Below, in pieces: positions 13,823 through 14,773 of a stretch of 14,773 nt of DNA; position 1 is the stretch's first letter; each line of letters begins with the position of its first letter. The stretch comes from JBHEPS01 sp046261635. Its GTDB lineage: Bacteria > Acidobacteriota > Thermoanaerobaculia > Gp7-AA8. Position numbers and translations under genes: made by a program. The stretch lies in contig JBHEOL010000363.1 of the NCBI GenBank assembly GCA_046261635.1, positions 1 to 14,773 of the forward strand, in the 5' to 3' direction. The notes beneath the pieces were generated by a model. It was not told where the DNA came from. It saw only the letters and a list, made by a program, of their open reading frames with translations, and searched no databases.

Positions 13823-14773
13823 CAGTGATCCGTCGTGGCGGGCTCTTTCCCGGGTGCGTTTCCGGCCTCTTCAGGAGCCTCCGACTCCCCCCACAACGGG
13901 AGAAGGACCAAAAATGTTGCACCCTCGCCGGGGGCGCTTTCAACGGAAATCTCGCCTCCGAGCTGGCGGACGATCTTCTCGCAGATCGCGAGACCGAGGC
14001 CGGTGCCGCCCTGCCCCCGCTTGCTCGTGACCAGGGGCTGGAAAATCCGGTCGCGGATGTCCGCCGGGATGCCCCTTCCGTCGTCCCGGACGCGGAGCCG
14101 GGCGTGGGCTCCCTCGGAGTCGAGCTGGACCCAGACATTCCCTCCCGTGTCGACCGCATCGCGCGCGTTGAGAACCAGGTTGGTCAGCAACTGCTGAAGC
14201 TCGTGTGGATTGCCGAGGACGAATACGGGCTCGCTGATCTCGATGTGAAGGCGGATCTGCTTGCCGCGGAACAGGATCTCGTGAAGGCTGAGGGTCGAGC
14301 GGATGATCTCGCCGAAATCGACGCGATCGACGGACTTCTGCCGGTTGGCGGCGAAATCGAGCAGGTTGTTCACCAGATGCGAGGCCCGGAATGTCTGGAG
14401 CTCCATCTTCTTGAGCACCGAATAGCGGGGATCGTCCGGTGCGAGATCGGACAGAAGCAGCTGGGCATAGGACGAGATGCCGGTGAGAGGTGTGTTGACC
14501 TCGTGCGCGACACCCGCGGCGAGCAGACCGAGAGCGGCGAGGCGTTCCTTGTCCTGGAGCTCGCGCTCGAGCCGCACGCGGTCGGTAATGTCGCCGATCA
14601 CCATCACCCGGGTCCCGAAAGGGGCGTCGGGGGCGCTGAACGAGCCGATGGTCACCGACAGCTCTTTCGACTCGCCGCGGCGGTTCTCGAAGCGGGCCTC
14701 GATCGTGGTGGAATTGCTCGAAGAGAGCTCGGCGTAGGGAGGGAAAATCGCCTCGATCGGCTCGACCGTCCCC
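13822..14773 (-). CDS. Sensor histidine kinase, C-terminal part (runs off the window)
   Basis: The last 316 residues of an NtrB-like histidine kinase that should phosphorylate the adjoining NtrC-type regulator. Visible residues 1-68 are the end of a PAS domain (ARFENRRGE, then VMVIGDITDRVRLE). HisKA follows, with the phosphoacceptor H90 in AAGVAHEVNTPLTGI. The ATPase domain has the N box NLVLNARDAV (198-207), G1 DDGRGIP (230-236), F-box region IFQPLVTSKRG and G2 GTGLGLAI (256-263). A short acidic, disordered tail ends the protein. There is no membrane segment in this part, but the N-terminal sensor region lies beyond position 14773. An internal GTG at 14655 is not the true start, since the PAS-like reading continues to the edge. 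The stop overlaps the regulator ATG. Confidence 0.93.
   Translation of the reverse strand, partial: GTVEPIEAIFPPYAELSSSNSTTIEARFENRRGESKELSVTIGSFSAPDAPFGTRVMVIGDITDRVRLERELQDKERLAALGLLAAGVAHEVNTPLTGISSYAQLLLSDLAPDDPRYSVLKKMELQTFRASHLVNNLLDFAANRQKSVDRVDFGEIIRSTLSLHEILFRGKQIRLHIEISEPVFVLGNPHELQQLLTNLVLNARDAVDTGGNVWVQLDSEGAHARLRVRDDGRGIPADIRDRIFQPLVTSKRGQGGTGLGLAICEKIVRQLGGEISVESAPGEGATFLVLLPLWGESEAPEEAGNAPGKEPATTDH

Noticed and set aside
12464..13828. Plus-strand 454-codon frame opposite the response regulator
   Set aside because: Asp/Leu/Val-rich shadow reading; the minus strand carries all NtrC-family motifs.

Overview
The window is GC-rich, densely coded DNA from a Gram-negative, LPS-bearing bacterium: it carries three consecutive lipid A/Kdo genes. 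The mix of LPS assembly genes, a DNA-binding MerR protein behind a YfhO-type membrane protein, a secreted M14 zinc peptidase with a long C-terminal extension, an NtrC-type two-component pair and a Memo-glgA pair suggests an Acidobacteriota-like or related deep-branching lineage. That is an inference from gene content only. No tRNA, rRNA, CRISPR, insertion sequence or phage gene was seen.

Layout. (1) 1-117, minus: 5' end of a GTPase HflX gene, divergent from the next operon. (2) 174-6229, plus: promoter, then waaA (Kdo transferase), lpxK (lipid A 4'-kinase), an LpxL/HtrB-type acyltransferase, a large YfhO-type membrane protein and a MerR-type regulator. These genes overlap or nearly touch and look like one cell-envelope operon. 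(3) 6238-6708, minus: free methionine-R-sulfoxide reductase, convergent with merR. (4) 6709-7117: a strong bidirectional hairpin terminator, a possible 41-residue membrane peptide gene and a small hairpin. (5) 7118-9399, minus: a Memo-family gene (AmmeMemoRadiSam protein B) translationally coupled to glycogen synthase glgA, with a readable promoter. (6) 9400-9794: about 400 bp with no convincing CDS. It holds the Memo promoter and a possible operator, then a structured stretch ending in a plus-strand U8 terminator, proposed here as an unrecognised small RNA. (7) 9795-12350, minus: secreted M14 carboxypeptidase-like protein. (8) 12410-14773, minus: NtrC-family response regulator and the 3' part of its histidine kinase, joined by a TGATG overlap.

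The most interesting features are regulatory. Three genes (waaA, merR, memo) have a -10-like hexamer exactly 7 nt before an ATG, as expected for leaderless mRNAs. At waaA the TTG that looks like an upstream start is better read as a -35 box. In the LPS operon the gaps after lpxK and after the acyltransferase are bridged by tiny ORFs linked through NTGA stop/start overlaps, which could act as termination-reinitiation relays. A perfect 22-bp palindrome lies just upstream of a perfect TATAAT before merR, where an operator would sit. A candidate sRNA lies between the M14 and memo genes. All of these rest on reading the sequence; none has been tested.
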